Positions 42,990 through 52,575 of a stretch of 64,000 nucleotides of DNA are shown piece after piece. Position 1 is the stretch's first letter; every line of letters begins with the position of its first letter. Source of the stretch: Sulfitobacter sp. 20_GPM-1509m (GTDB taxonomy: Bacteria; Pseudomonadota; Alphaproteobacteria; Rhodobacterales; Rhodobacteraceae); assembly GCF_000620505.1 (NCBI RefSeq), contig NZ_JIBC01000004.1:558001-622000 (forward strand), read 5' to 3'. A model generated the notes under the pieces. It was not told the DNA's origin and made no database searches. It worked only from the letters and a program-made list of their open reading frames with translations. The position numbers and the translations under genes were made by a program.

Positions 42990-45839
42990 TTATTCAGCCG
43001 CTTCCGCGTAGCTCTCCATCGGTGGGCAGGTGCAGATCAGGTTGCGGTCGCCGTGCACGTTGTCGACGCGGTTCACCGGGGGCCAGTATTTGTCCACACG
43101 GAACGCACCCGGCGGGAAACAGCCCTGTTCGCGGGAATAGGGGCGGTCCCAGTCGCGCACCAGATCTTCCATCGTGTGCGGTGCGTTTTTCAGCGGGTTG
43201 TTGGCCGCATCAATCCGCCCCTCGGCGATGTCGTCAATCTCGGCGCGGATCGCCAGCATCGCATCGCAGAAACGGTCCAGTTCGGCCTTGGTCTCGCTTT
43301 CCGTCGGCTCGACCATCAGCGTGCCTGCCACCGGCCAGCTCATCGTGGGCGCGTGGAACCCGCAGTCGATCAGGCGTTTGGCGATGTCTTCCACCGTCAC
43401 ACCGGCTGCATCGTCAAAGGGACGCACGTCCAGGATGCATTCGTGCGCCACACGGCCCGAGGGCCCTTTGTACAGCACATCAAACGCCCCTTCGAGCCGC
43501 TTGGCGATGTAGTTGGCGTTCAGGATCGCGACGCGCGTCGCCTGTGTCAGACCATCCCCGCCCATCATCAGGCAATAGGCCCAGCTGATCGGCAACAGCG
43601 ACGGCGAGCCGAAGGGCGCGGCGCTGACCGGACCCTCGGTGCCGCCTGTCGACGGATGGCCCGGCAGATGCGGGATAAGGTGGCTTTTGACACCGATCGG
43701 ACCCATGCCGGGGCCGCCGCCGCCATGCGGGATGCAAAACGTCTTGTGCAGGTTCAGGTGGCTGACGTCACCGCCCAGATCACCGGGGCGCGACAGGCCC
43801 ACCATCGCGTTCATGTTGGCCCCGTCGATATAGACCTGACCGCCATGTTTGTGCGTGATGGCCGTGACTTCGGTGACCGTTTCCTCGAACACGCCGTGGG
43901 TCGAGGGATAGGTGATCATGCAACCGGCAAGGTTGTCGGCGTGCTGTTCGGCCTTGGCCTTGAAGTCGTCCAGATCAATGTCCCCGTTGGCGGCGGATTT
44001 GATCGGGACGACCTTCCAGCCGACCATCTGGGCGCTGGCGGGGTTGGTGCCGTGGGCGCTCATCGGGATCAGGCAGATATTGCGGTGCCCCTGTCCGTTC
44101 TCGCGGTGATAGGCGGCAATCGTCAGCAGACCCGCATATTCCCCCTGCGCGCCCGAGTTGGGCTGCATCGAGATCGCGTCATAGCCGGTGATCTGGCACA
44201 GTTTGGCGCTGAGGTCTGCGATCATCTCGGCATAGCCCGCGGCCTGATCGGCAGGGACAAAGGGGTGCAGCAGCGAGAACTCTTCCCACGTCACCGGCAT
44301 CATCTCGGCGGCCGAGTTCAGCTTCATCGTGCAGGACCCCAGCGGGATCATCGCCCGGTCCAGCGCCAGATCGCGGTCGGCCAGACGGCGCATATAGCGC
44401 ATCATCTCGGTTTCGGCCCGGTTCATGTGGAAAATCGGGTGCGTCAGGTAATCGGATGTCCGCACCAAATCGTCGGGCACGCGGTATTCGGGGGCATAGT
44501 CGCTGTCCTTGGCGTCCAGACCAAAGGCGCGCCAGACCGCTTCGATGTCGGCGGGGCGGGTGCGTTCGTCCAGGCTGATGCCCACGTGGGTTTCACCGAC
44601 GCGGCGCAGGTTGATGCCCTCGTCCACCGCCGATTTCATCACTGCCGATTGCAGCGGGCCCACGTCCACCGTCACCGTATCGAAATAGACCTTGGGATCG
44701 ACGGCAAAGCCTGCCGCTTCCAGCCCGCGCGCCAGGCGCACGGTCTTGCGGTGGATGCGTTGGGCGATGGCCTTGAGCCCCTGCGGGCCGTGGAACACGG
44801 CATACATCGACGCCATCACCGCCAGCAGCGCCTGCGCGGTGCAGACGTTCGACGTGGCCTTTTCGCGACGGATGTGCTGTTCGCGGGTTTGCAGCGACAG
44901 GCGGTAGGCGCGGTTGCCGTGGCTGTCGATGCTGACGCCCACGATCCGGCCCGGCATGGCGCGCTTCATCTCGTCGCGGCAGGCCATATAGGCGGCGTGC
45001 GGGCCGCCATAGCCCACGGGCACGCCAAAGCGCTGGGTGCTGCCCACGGCAATGTCCGCGCCCATGGCACCGGGTTCTTTCAGGATGGTCAGCGACAGGG
45101 GATCGGCGCTGACGATGCCGATGGCCTTGGACCCGTGCAGCGCGTCCATCTGCGCGGTGAAATCGCGCACGTGGCCGTAGGTGCCGGGGTACTGGAAGAT
45201 CGCGCCAAAGACGACCTCGGGGTCCAGATCCTCGGGTTTGCCGACGATCACCTCGATGCCCAGCGGCGCCGCCCGGGTTTTCATCACCGCGATGTTCTGC
45301 GGGTGGCAGTCGCGGTCGATGAAGAACCCGCGCGCTTTCGACTTGGACACCCGCTGTGCCATGGTCATCGCTTCAGCGCAGGCGGTGGATTCGTCCAGCA
45401 GCGATGCGTTCGCAACCTCAAGCCCCGTCAGATCGCTGATCATGGTCTGGAAGTTCAGCAGCGCCTCGAGCCGCCCTTGGGAAATCTCGGGCTGATAGGG
45501 CGTGTAGGCCGTGTACCAGGCGGGGTTTTCCAGGATGTTGCGCTGAATCGCGGGGGGCGTCACCGTGCCATAGTAGCCCTGCCCGATCAGGCTGGTCAGG
45601 ACGCGGTTCTTGCCTGCGACCTCGGCCATATGGTGCAGCAGTTCGCGTTCCGATTTCGCCTTGCCGAAATCCAGCGGTTCCTTTTGCCGGATCGCCTTGG
45701 GCAGCGTGTCGTCGATCAGCGCGTCCAGATCGCGCGCACCCACCACTTTGAGCATATCGGCCATCTCTTCCGGTGACGGGCCGATGTGGCGGCGGTTGGC
45801 GAAATCATATGGCAAATATTCGGTCGGCGTGAACGACAT
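42990..45839 (-). CDS. gcvP: Glycine dehydrogenase (decarboxylating), P protein
   Basis: A 949-residue homodimer-type P protein with both halves fused. The pyridoxal-phosphate lysine is in [20 protein letters not shown] at about residue 698. It decarboxylates glycine and passes aminomethyl to the lipoyl arm of GcvH. It follows gcvH by 65 bp on the same strand and ends with the repeat-rich gap. Length and motifs are normal for the family. Confidence 0.97.
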   Translation of the reverse strand: MSFTPTEYLPYDFANRRHIGPSPEEMADMLKVVGARDLDALIDDTLPKAIRQKEPLDFGKAKSERELLHHMAEVAGKNRVLTSLIGQGYYGTVTPPAIQRNILENPAWYTAYTPYQPEISQGRLEALLNFQTMISDLTGLEVANASLLDESTACAEAMTMAQRVSKSKARGFFIDRDCHPQNIAVMKTRAAPLGIEVIVGKPEDLDPEVVFGAIFQYPGTYGHVRDFTAQMDALHGSKAIGIVSADPLSLTILKEPGAMGADIAVGSTQRFGVPVGYGGPHAAYMACRDEMKRAMPGRIVGVSIDSHGNRAYRLSLQTREQHIRREKATSNVCTAQALLAVMASMYAVFHGPQGLKAIAQRIHRKTVRLARGLEAAGFAVDPKVYFDTVTVDVGPLQSAVMKSAVDEGINLRRVGETHVGISLDERTRPADIEAVWRAFGLDAKDSDYAPEYRVPDDLVRTSDYLTHPIFHMNRAETEMMRYMRRLADRDLALDRAMIPLGSCTMKLNSAAEMMPVTWEEFSLLHPFVPADQAAGYAEMIADLSAKLCQITGYDAISMQPNSGAQGEYAGLLTIAAYHRENGQGHRNICLIPMSAHGTNPASAQMVGWKVVPIKSAANGDIDLDDFKAKAEQHADNLAGCMITYPSTHGVFEETVTEVTAITHKHGGQVYIDGANMNAMVGLSRPGDLGGDVSHLNLHKTFCIPHGGGGPGMGPIGVKSHLIPHLPGHPSTGGTEGPVSAAPFGSPSLLPISWAYCLMMGGDGLTQATRVAILNANYIAKRLEGAFDVLYKGPSGRVAHECILDVRPFDDAAGVTVEDIAKRLIDCGFHAPTMSWPVAGTLMVEPTESETKAELDRFCDAMLAIRAEIDDIAEGRIDAANNPLKNAPHTMEDLVRDWDRPYSREQGCFPPGAFRVDKYWPPVNRVDNVHGDRNLICTCPPMESYAEAAE

Positions 45840-45904
45840 GGATACGTCCCCTGCGTTGGTGTTACGGTCATGCGACTGCCCTGATGCGGGCAGCCGGTAA
45901 GGTA

Positions 45905-46264
45905 TCAGGCGATGAATTTCTGATAGGCGGCCTCGTCCATCAGCTCTTCGAGCTGGGACGGATCGCTGACGGTCATCTTGAAGAACCAGGCTTCGCCCTG
46001 CGGGTCGTCGTTGACCTTGCCGGGGTTGTCGACCAGCGTCTCGTTCACTTCGGTGATCTCGCCGTCGACGGGGGCCAGGATGTCCGAGGCCGCCTTGACC
46101 GATTCGATCACGACGATCTCGTCGTCCTTGCTGACGGTGGTGCCAACCTCGGGCAGTTCAACGAACACCACGTCGCCCAGTTGTTCGGCGGCGTGGATGG
46201 TGATGCCCACGACCATTTCGCCGTCTTCCTCGCGCAGCCACTCGTGTTCTTCTGTGAAAATCAT
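45905..46264 (-). CDS. gcvH: Glycine cleavage system H protein
   Basis: A 119-residue lipoyl carrier. The lipoylated lysine is K57 in [11 protein letters not shown]; the protein begins [10 protein letters not shown] and ends AYQKFIA as in most H proteins. It shuttles the aminomethyl group between P and T proteins and electrons to L protein. AGGAG is close upstream. Second gene of gcvT-gcvH-gcvP. Confidence 0.97.
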   Translation of the reverse strand: MIFTEEHEWLREEDGEMVVGITIHAAEQLGDVVFVELPEVGTTVSKDDEIVVIESVKAASDILAPVDGEITEVNETLVDNPGKVNDDPQGEAWFFKMTVSDPSQLEELMDEAAYQKFIA

Positions 46265-46284
46265 TTGGGTCGTCTCCTGAAGGG

Positions 46285-47397
46285 TTATCTTTTGAAGTTG
46301 GCAGGCACAAAGGGCAAAGCCGCCACTTGGACCGGCATCCGTTTGCCACGCACCTCGCCCCACAGGGGGGTGCCGGTGCTGGTATGATCGACATTGACAT
46401 AGCCCATGGCCACAGGTCCACCGACCGTGGGGCCAAAGCCGCCGCTGGTCACATGGCCCACAGGGTCGGTCGCGGTTTCGCTGGCATAGATGGCGACGCC
46501 TTCGCGCATGGGCGCGCGCCCTTCGGGCAGCAGGCCGACGCGCTTGCGGGCGGGTGTTTCCAGCGCCTTGTCCGCGCCGGGAAAGCCGCCTGCGCGGTCG
46601 CCGCCGGGGCGGCGTACCTTCTGGACGGCCCACATCAGCGTGCCTTCGGCGGGCGTGGTGGTGGTGTTGATGTCGTGGCCATACAGGCACAAGCCCGCCT
46701 CGAGCCGCAGCGAATCGCGTGCGCCGAGGCCGATGGGGGCGACGCCGTCCTGTGCCAGCAGGGTGCGCACCAGCGCCTCGGCGTCCGCCGCGGGCACCGA
46801 AATCTCGTAGCCGTCTTCGCCGGTATAGCCCGAGCGCGAGGCCCAGACGTCAACACCGTCCAGCGTCAGATCAGCCACATCCATGAACCGCATGTCCGCG
46901 GCACGCGCGTCCAGCGCAGCGACAGCCGCCTCGGCCCCCGGCCCCTGAACCGCGACCAGCGCGCGGTCGGCCAGTTCGGTGACGGTCACAGATGGCGCCA
47001 AGGCGGCCTTCATCCGGGCGATATCCGCGCCCTTACACGCGGCGTTGACCACCACCAGCAGATCGTCGCCCCGGCGGGCAAACATCAGATCGTCCTCGAT
47101 CCCGCCTGCGTCATTGGTGAAAAACCCGTAGCGTTGCCGCCCGTCGCCCAGGCCCAGCACGTCCTGTGGCACCAGCGTCTCGAACGCCTGTGCCACCGCG
47201 TCCCACGACGCGCCAGACAGGATCACCTGCCCCATGTGGCTGACGTCGAACAGGCCGGCCGCGGTGCGTGTGTGATTGTGTTCGCCCATCACGCCCATCG
47301 GATATTGCACCGGCATGGCGTAGCCTGCAAAGGGCACCATCTTGGCGCCCAGTTCCACGTGCAGATCATAAAGCGGCGTGCGCAGATCATCGGACAT
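46285..47397 (-). CDS. gcvT: Glycine cleavage system T protein, aminomethyltransferase
   Basis: A 370-residue tetrahydrofolate-dependent enzyme. Conserved parts include the start [31 protein letters not shown], the folate-site region [13 protein letters not shown] and the C-terminal [20 protein letters not shown]. It makes 5,10-methylene-THF from the aminomethyl arm. It is the first gene after the glycine riboswitch, and gcvH begins 20 bp after its stop. Confidence 0.96.
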   Translation of the reverse strand: MSDDLRTPLYDLHVELGAKMVPFAGYAMPVQYPMGVMGEHNHTRTAAGLFDVSHMGQVILSGASWDAVAQAFETLVPQDVLGLGDGRQRYGFFTNDAGGIEDDLMFARRGDDLLVVVNAACKGADIARMKAALAPSVTVTELADRALVAVQGPGAEAAVAALDARAADMRFMDVADLTLDGVDVWASRSGYTGEDGYEISVPAADAEALVRTLLAQDGVAPIGLGARDSLRLEAGLCLYGHDINTTTTPAEGTLMWAVQKVRRPGGDRAGGFPGADKALETPARKRVGLLPEGRAPMREGVAIYASETATDPVGHVTSGGFGPTVGGPVAMGYVNVDHTSTGTPLWGEVRGKRMPVQVAALPFVPANFKR

Positions 47398-47477
47398 CGG
47401 TCTCTCCTTCGACCGGGTCCGTTTTTGGAAAAACAGGCCGGCATCATATGACGCGCCCCAATGGCTGCGCCTGCGAT

Positions 47478-47635
47478 GCCCCCTCTGTCCTGTCGCCTGA
47501 GATCGTTATCCCTTCGGCGGGTGCACGCGGCACCACTCTCCAGAGTCCTCAATATCGCCACGGTCCTGTTGCCTGAGAGTTTCCGGGGCGGTTGCTCCTT
47601 CGGCACCGGCACTTGAGGCCGGTTCTCCCATGTCG
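47478..47635 (-). promoter_or_regulatory. Tandem glycine riboswitch
   Basis: On the minus strand two glycine aptamers follow each other. The first (47632 down to about 47561) has GGGAGAACCGGCC, GCCGAAGGAGCAACCGCCCC and ACTCTCAGGCAACAGGACCG. The second (about 47546 to 47478) has ACTCTGGAGAGTG, GCCGAAGGGATAACG and ATCTCAGGCGACAGGAC. These blocks are the conserved cores of the glycine riboswitch. It lies 80 bp before gcvT and should turn the operon on when glycine is plentiful. Confidence 0.95.
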
Positions 47636-47725
47636 ATGTCGGATAAGTAGCCAAGAGCGTCGGATACAGTCAATAGCCGATGCTGCATCTTGACACTGCG
47701 GGCGCAGCGAATGACACCAGTGCCC

Positions 47726-48283
47726 ATGAAAGCACCATACTTTTTTGGCTACGGCAGCCTCGTCAACCGCGCCACGCACGCTTATCCGCAGGCGCAAACC
47801 GCAACCCTGTCCGGCTGGCGTCGCGCCTGGGTGCGCGCGCGCGAACGGGACGATCTGGTGTTCCTGACGGCTGTGCCCGATCCGACGGCGCGAATCTCCG
47901 GCCTGATCGCAGCGGTGCCGAACGCCGACTGGGCGGCGCTGGACGCGCGCGAAACCGGCTACCGCCGCCGCGAGGCCACAGATGCGGTGACCCACGGGGC
48001 GCCCGATGCCGAATCCATCGCCGTCTATGCCATCGACCCCACCGATATGCTCAACGAAGGCCGGCACCACATCCTGCAAAGCTATCTGGATGTGGTCGTG
48101 CAGGGGTTTCTCAACGAGTTCGGGGAAGACGGCGTGGCCGAATTCTTTGCCACCACCTCGGGCTGGGACACGCCCATTCTGGATGACCGCGACAAGCCGC
48201 TCTATCCCCGCGCGCAAGTGCTGAGCACGGCCGAAATGGCCCTGGTCGATCACCACGTCGCCCGCGTCAAAGCGGATCTGTAA
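47726..48283 (+). CDS. Gamma-glutamylcyclotransferase-like protein
   Basis: A protein of about 185 residues with the GGCT motif APYFFGYGSLVN and internal ETGYRRREATDAV. The family makes 5-oxoproline from gamma-glutamyl amines or degrades glutathione. ATG 47726 (MKAPYFFGYG) is chosen by domain fit; ATG 47711 is possible and neither has a strong ribosome site. It diverges from the riboswitch-gcv operon and converges with gltX. Confidence 0.82.
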   Translation: MKAPYFFGYGSLVNRATHAYPQAQTATLSGWRRAWVRARERDDLVFLTAVPDPTARISGLIAAVPNADWAALDARETGYRRREATDAVTHGAPDAESIAVYAIDPTDMLNEGRHHILQSYLDVVVQGFLNEFGEDGVAEFFATTSGWDTPILDDRDKPLYPRAQVLSTAEMALVDHHVARVKADL

Positions 48284-48291
48284 TATAAAAA

Positions 48292-48315
48292 AGGGCCGCG
48301 CAGAGGCGCAGCCCT
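48292..48315 (-). terminator. Terminator of gltX
   Basis: GGGC-GCGC pairs with GCGC-GCCC (one bulged base each side) around AGAG. On the minus strand it is followed by a TTTTTT run, so it most likely ends gltX. Confidence 0.75.
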
Positions 48316-48369
48316 CATCTTCATCTTGCCCGAAAACTCCCCCCGGAGGGTCGGTTGGCCTCAAACGCC

Positions 48370-49704
48370 TTACTTGCGGGCTTTGACGACCTGCAACAGC
48401 GGCATCACGGCGGACATGTCCGGCCCGTGGCTTTGCCCTGTCAGCGCCTTGCGCAGCGGCATGAACAGCCCGCGGCCCTTGCGGCCTGTGGCCTCTTTCA
48501 CGGCAGCAGTCCATGTGCCCCATGTGGTTTCGTCAAACGGACCCTCGGGCAGCAATGTCATCGCTTGGGCCACGAAATCCGCGTCTTCGGCGTCAATCTC
48601 GGGCTCTGCCCCGTCGCGGAACATCACCCACCACGCGTCCAGATCGTTCAGCGTGTTGATGTTTTCGCGGGTCACGGCCCAGAACGCCGGAGCCAGGTCC
48701 GCAGGCACGCCCAGTGCCTCGATGTCCGCGCGCACGTCTTCCAACGCCAGCGTCTGCAAATAGCGGCCGGTCAGCGGGTACAGGTCCGCCTCGTCGAACT
48801 TGGTCGGAGCCGAGCCGAAGCGGTTGATGTCAAAGCCGTCGATCACCGCACCCATGTCGGTGCGCAGTTCGACCGGATCAGAGGAGCCCAGACGCGCCAT
48901 CAGCGACAACAGCGCCATCGGCTGTACGCCCGCCGCACGCAGGTCGCGCAGCGACAGGGTGCCCAGACGTTTCGACAGCGCCTCGCCCTGCGGGCCGGTC
49001 AGCAGCGAATGGTGTGCAAAGGCGGGCGGTGTGCCGCCCAGCGCCTTGATGATCTGGATCTGGGTGGCGGTGTTGGTCACGTGGTCCGACCCGCGCACCA
49101 CGTTGGTTACGCCCATCTCGACGTCATCCACCACGGATGCCAATGTATACAGCATTTGCCCGTCGCCCCGGATCAGCACCGGGTCGGACACGCTGGCCGC
49201 ATCAATCGAGATGTCGCCCAGAATGCCATCGGTCCATTCGATCCGCTCCTGGTCCAGTTTGAACCGCCACACGCCATTCCCGCGATCGGCACGCAGGGCG
49301 TCGCGTTCGGCATCGCTTAGCGCCAGTGCGGCGCGGTCATAGACGGGCGGCTTGCCCATGTTCAGCTGTTTCTTGCGCTTCAGGTCCAGTTCGGTCGGCG
49401 TCTCGAACGCCTCGTAGAAGCGACCCGCTGCGCGCAGTTTGTCGGCAGCCTCTTCGTAACGGTCCAGACGCTCGGACTGGCGTTCGACACGGTCCCAGTG
49501 CAGGCCCAGCCATTCAAGGTCCTGTTTGATGGCGTCGACGTATTCCTGTTTCGACCGCTCGGGGTCGGTGTCGTCGATCCGCAGGATGAACGTGCCGCCT
49601 GCCTTGCGTGCGATCATGAAATTCATCAACGCCGTGCGCAGGTTGCCGACGTGGATATAGCCAGTGGGCGACGGGGCAAAACGGGTGGTGATCTGATTGG
49701 ACAT
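48370..49704 (-). CDS. gltX: Glutamyl-tRNA synthetase (GltX paralogue)
   Basis: A 444-residue class I enzyme: HIGH-type SPTGYIHVGNLRTA and the KMSKS-equivalent GEALSKRLGTLSL. It charges tRNA-Glu (and in many alphaproteobacteria a paralogue also serves tRNA-Gln before amidation). Members of this group usually carry two GltX copies; this one is at the short end of the range, so its tRNA preference cannot be told from sequence by eye. AGGAGA precedes the ATG. Confidence 0.92.
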   Translation of the reverse strand: MSNQITTRFAPSPTGYIHVGNLRTALMNFMIARKAGGTFILRIDDTDPERSKQEYVDAIKQDLEWLGLHWDRVERQSERLDRYEEAADKLRAAGRFYEAFETPTELDLKRKKQLNMGKPPVYDRAALALSDAERDALRADRGNGVWRFKLDQERIEWTDGILGDISIDAASVSDPVLIRGDGQMLYTLASVVDDVEMGVTNVVRGSDHVTNTATQIQIIKALGGTPPAFAHHSLLTGPQGEALSKRLGTLSLRDLRAAGVQPMALLSLMARLGSSDPVELRTDMGAVIDGFDINRFGSAPTKFDEADLYPLTGRYLQTLALEDVRADIEALGVPADLAPAFWAVTRENINTLNDLDAWWVMFRDGAEPEIDAEDADFVAQAMTLLPEGPFDETTWGTWTAAVKEATGRKGRGLFMPLRKALTGQSHGPDMSAVMPLLQVVKARK

Positions 49705-49785
49705 GGGCGCTCTCCTGTTGCCGCCGAAGTGTCACAGGGCGCAGGATTTGTCCAGATCAGCCGGAAAACAGGTGTCAGGACGCAA

Positions 49786-49812
49786 AAGGCCCGGACACGC
49801 GGTCCGGGCCTT
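49786..49812 (-). terminator. Terminator of the SH3/DUF1236-like gene
   Basis: AAGGCCCGGAC pairs with GTCCGGGCCTT over 11 bp with a 5-nt loop; a TTTT run follows on the minus strand, 22 nt past the stop of the 49834-50514 gene. Confidence 0.85.
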
Positions 49813-49833
49813 GCGTCTTTGGCAGGTCAGCCT

Positions 49834-50514
49834 TTAGCGGATGACTTGCACGATGGCGTTGGTCTGGGTGTCGACCACGACGGCCTGACCGTTGATGGTT
49901 GCATAGCGCAGGCCGTCTTGCGGCACTTCGTATGTGGTCACGTTCTGGGGCACGACCGCGCCCACGGCAACCTCGCCGTCCAGATAGACGGTTTCGACGG
50001 GGTTGGTGGTCACATAGGTGATGGTTTCGCTGGTCGGCTCAACCGCAGCGGAGCCTGCTGCACCACCCAGAATACCACCGGCAACGATCCCGCCGATCGG
50101 GCCACCCACGGCATAGGCTGCCAGGGCACCGATTGTGGCACCGGCTGCGGCGCCGGCGTTCTGGTCAGCCTGCGTTTTGGCGGTGTTCTCATATGTCACG
50201 CTGTTGACTTCGACTGTCGCAGGGCGTGTGCTGAGGGCGACGGCCTGATCCTGAACGCCTACGGCCAGATAATCGGCCGAGGACCAGCCTGCCTTGCCAT
50301 CGAACATGACCTTGCACCACGATGCCTCGGCCAGGCAGCCATCAACGGCGGTGGACTGACCGGCGGGGATCACGCCCAGAATTTCATACTGCGGGCCGGG
50401 GCCGCTGCGGATGTTCAGGTCTGTGGCGGCAATCGCCTCTGCACTTTGGGCAAATGCGGGGGCGGCTGCTGTCAGAGCGATGATAGACGCCATTCCAAGT
50501 TTGGTAATGCTCAT
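49834..50514 (-). CDS. Exported SH3-domain protein with DUF1236-like C-terminus
   Basis: A 226-residue protein with signal peptide MSITKLGMASIIALTAAAPA. Residues about 25-85 (ATDLNIRSGPGPQYEILGVI, WCKVMFDGKAGWSSADYL) are a bacterial SH3 domain. A central Gly/Ala-rich membrane-like segment (AGATIGALAAYAVGGPIGGI) follows, and the C-terminus (VPQDGLRYATINGQAVVVDT) is DUF1236-like. SH3b domains often bind peptidoglycan. Function unknown; it stands alone. Confidence 0.8.
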   Translation of the reverse strand: MSITKLGMASIIALTAAAPAFAQSAEAIAATDLNIRSGPGPQYEILGVIPAGQSTAVDGCLAEASWCKVMFDGKAGWSSADYLAVGVQDQAVALSTRPATVEVNSVTYENTAKTQADQNAGAAAGATIGALAAYAVGGPIGGIVAGGILGGAAGSAAVEPTSETITYVTTNPVETVYLDGEVAVGAVVPQNVTTYEVPQDGLRYATINGQAVVVDTQTNAIVQVIR

Positions 50515-50720
50515 GTTCGTTCCTCCGCAGCGGTTGGGCTCCGTTATGGATGCCACCTGTGACCCGCTGCTCGACTGGAGGTACAACGGCGCACACCGGC
50601 GTCTGTTCCGCGTCGGCATCAGGGCGGGCGAGGCGGTTCGCACCCTTTTGCGCAGAAATTCGCCAAGGCCCTGATTTCGTCGGCAAAAACCGACCTATGC
50701 CAAAATTCCCGGGAACCCGT

Positions 50721-52379
50721 TCAGCTTTTGTCGCGCCAGCGGTTCACGATGGGATAGCGCCGGTCCAGCCAGAAGGCATGTTTGGTCAGACGTGCACCCG
50801 GCGCCGACTGGAACCGTTTGTACTCGCTCAGGAACAGCAACCGCTCGACCTTTTGAGCGGTTTCGCGGGCAAAGCCTGCGGCGACACAATCGGCGATGCT
50901 GCCGTCCTGATCCACCAGAATGTCCAGGATCGCGTCCAGTTCGGGATAGTCGGGCAGGCTGTCGCTGTCTTTCTGGTCGTCGCGCAGTTCGGCGCTGGGG
51001 GGTTTGGTGATGATCCGCTGCGGGATCACGGTGCCCGCATTGCCCATCATCCAGTCGCGGTGGTTGACGTTGCGCCATTCGCAGGTTTTGAACACCCGCG
51101 TCTTGTACAGATCCTTGATCGGATTGTACCCACCCGCCATATCGCCGTAGATCGTGGCATAGCCCACCGCGACCTCGGATTTGTTGCCGGTGGTCAGCAG
51201 CATTTCCCCGAACTTGTTGCTCATCGCCATCAACAGCAGCCCGCGCAGGCGCGACTGGATGTTTTCCTCGGTCAGACCCGGCTCCATGCCCGCGAACAGC
51301 GGCGCAAGCGTGTTGGTGATCGCGGCACGGCCTTCGGCGATGGGGACATAGTCATAGTGACAGCCCAGCGCCTTGGCACAGGCCTCGGCATCCTCGAGGC
51401 TTTCGGGGCTGGTGTATTCCGAAGGCAGCATCACGCAGCGCACGTTTTCGGGGCCGATGGCATCAGCGGCAATGGTCGCCACCAGCGCACTGTCGACGCC
51501 ACCCGACATGCCCAGCAGCACTTTCTTGAAGCCCGTCTTGGCCATGTAATCGCGCAGTGCCAGGACCATGACGTGATAATCCTGCTCCCATGCGTCGGGC
51601 TGCGGGGCGATCTCGCCCTCGACCACGCGCCAGCCATCGGGGGTGCGTTCCAGATCGACATGGGTGATTGCCTCGGACATCACCGGCATCCGCATCGCCA
51701 GCTTGCCGCCGGGGTTCAGCGCAAAGGACGCGCCGTCGAAGACCTGGTCGTCCTGACCGCCCACCATGTTGAGGTAGATCAACGGCAGGCCGGTTTCGAC
51801 CACGCGGGCAACCATCTGGTTCAGCCTCGTTTCCATCTTGTCGCGGTAATAGGGCGATCCGTTCGGCACCAGCAGGAACTCGGCCCCCGTCTCTTGCAGC
51901 GTTTCGGCCACGTCCTCGTGCCATGCGTCTTCGCAGATCGGGCTGCCGACGCGGGCGTTGCCCACGCTGTAGGGGCCGCCCAAGGGGCCTGCATCAAACA
52001 CGCGCACCTCGTCAAAGACGGTCTCATTGGGCAGATGATGCTTCAGCACGCGGCTGACGATGCGTCCGCCGCGACAGATCAGGTAAGCGTTGAACAGTTC
52101 GGTCCCTTCGACCCAGGGGCAGCCGATGGCCAGCGTCGGCCCGTCGGCACAGTCCACCGCCAGCGCCTTGACCGCCTCGATGGCTGCGGTGTGGAACGCG
52201 GGCTTCATCATCAGGTCCTGCGCGTTGTAGCCGGTGATGAACAGCTCGGGCAGTGCGACCATATCGGCCTTGGCGTCGCGGCCGGCCTCCCATGCGGCGC
52301 GGGCCTTGGCGGCGTTGCCGTCGATGTCACCGACAGTGGGGTTCAGCTGCCCCAGGGTGATACGAAAAGTGTCGGCCAT
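50721..52379 (-). CDS. nadE: Glutamine-dependent NAD+ synthetase
   Basis: A 552-residue two-domain enzyme. The N-terminal nitrilase-type glutaminase has the Glu/Lys/Cys triad region (LPELFITGY, LKHHLPNETVFDE, GSPICEDAWHED). The C-terminal synthetase has the P-loop GMSGGVDSALVATIAADA and TTGNKSEVAVGYATIYGDMA. It amidates nicotinate adenine dinucleotide to NAD+ with glutamine. No nad gene is adjacent; nadD lies at 19 kb. Confidence 0.96.
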   Translation of the reverse strand: MADTFRITLGQLNPTVGDIDGNAAKARAAWEAGRDAKADMVALPELFITGYNAQDLMMKPAFHTAAIEAVKALAVDCADGPTLAIGCPWVEGTELFNAYLICRGGRIVSRVLKHHLPNETVFDEVRVFDAGPLGGPYSVGNARVGSPICEDAWHEDVAETLQETGAEFLLVPNGSPYYRDKMETRLNQMVARVVETGLPLIYLNMVGGQDDQVFDGASFALNPGGKLAMRMPVMSEAITHVDLERTPDGWRVVEGEIAPQPDAWEQDYHVMVLALRDYMAKTGFKKVLLGMSGGVDSALVATIAADAIGPENVRCVMLPSEYTSPESLEDAEACAKALGCHYDYVPIAEGRAAITNTLAPLFAGMEPGLTEENIQSRLRGLLLMAMSNKFGEMLLTTGNKSEVAVGYATIYGDMAGGYNPIKDLYKTRVFKTCEWRNVNHRDWMMGNAGTVIPQRIITKPPSAELRDDQKDSDSLPDYPELDAILDILVDQDGSIADCVAAGFARETAQKVERLLFLSEYKRFQSAPGARLTKHAFWLDRRYPIVNRWRDKS

Positions 52380-52575
52380 GTCTGCACTCCGAAAATTGCT
52401 TGATTGCCCCTATACGGTCTGGCCGCGCGGCGTGAAAGACCCCAGCCGCCAAATCGCGGCGACCACGCGCTTGTGTTGCCTTATGGGGCGGCAAAGCCAT
52501 TGCGACCCCCTCGCGGTTTCTTTACCCTTTGGTCACGATCCACGGGGCCCTCCCCTTCATCGCCAAAGGTGCCAA

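Noticed and set aside
42954-45776. 940-codon open frame on the plus strand opposite gcvP
   Set aside because: Composition is typical of a reverse-strand shadow; GcvP is complete and unmistakable.
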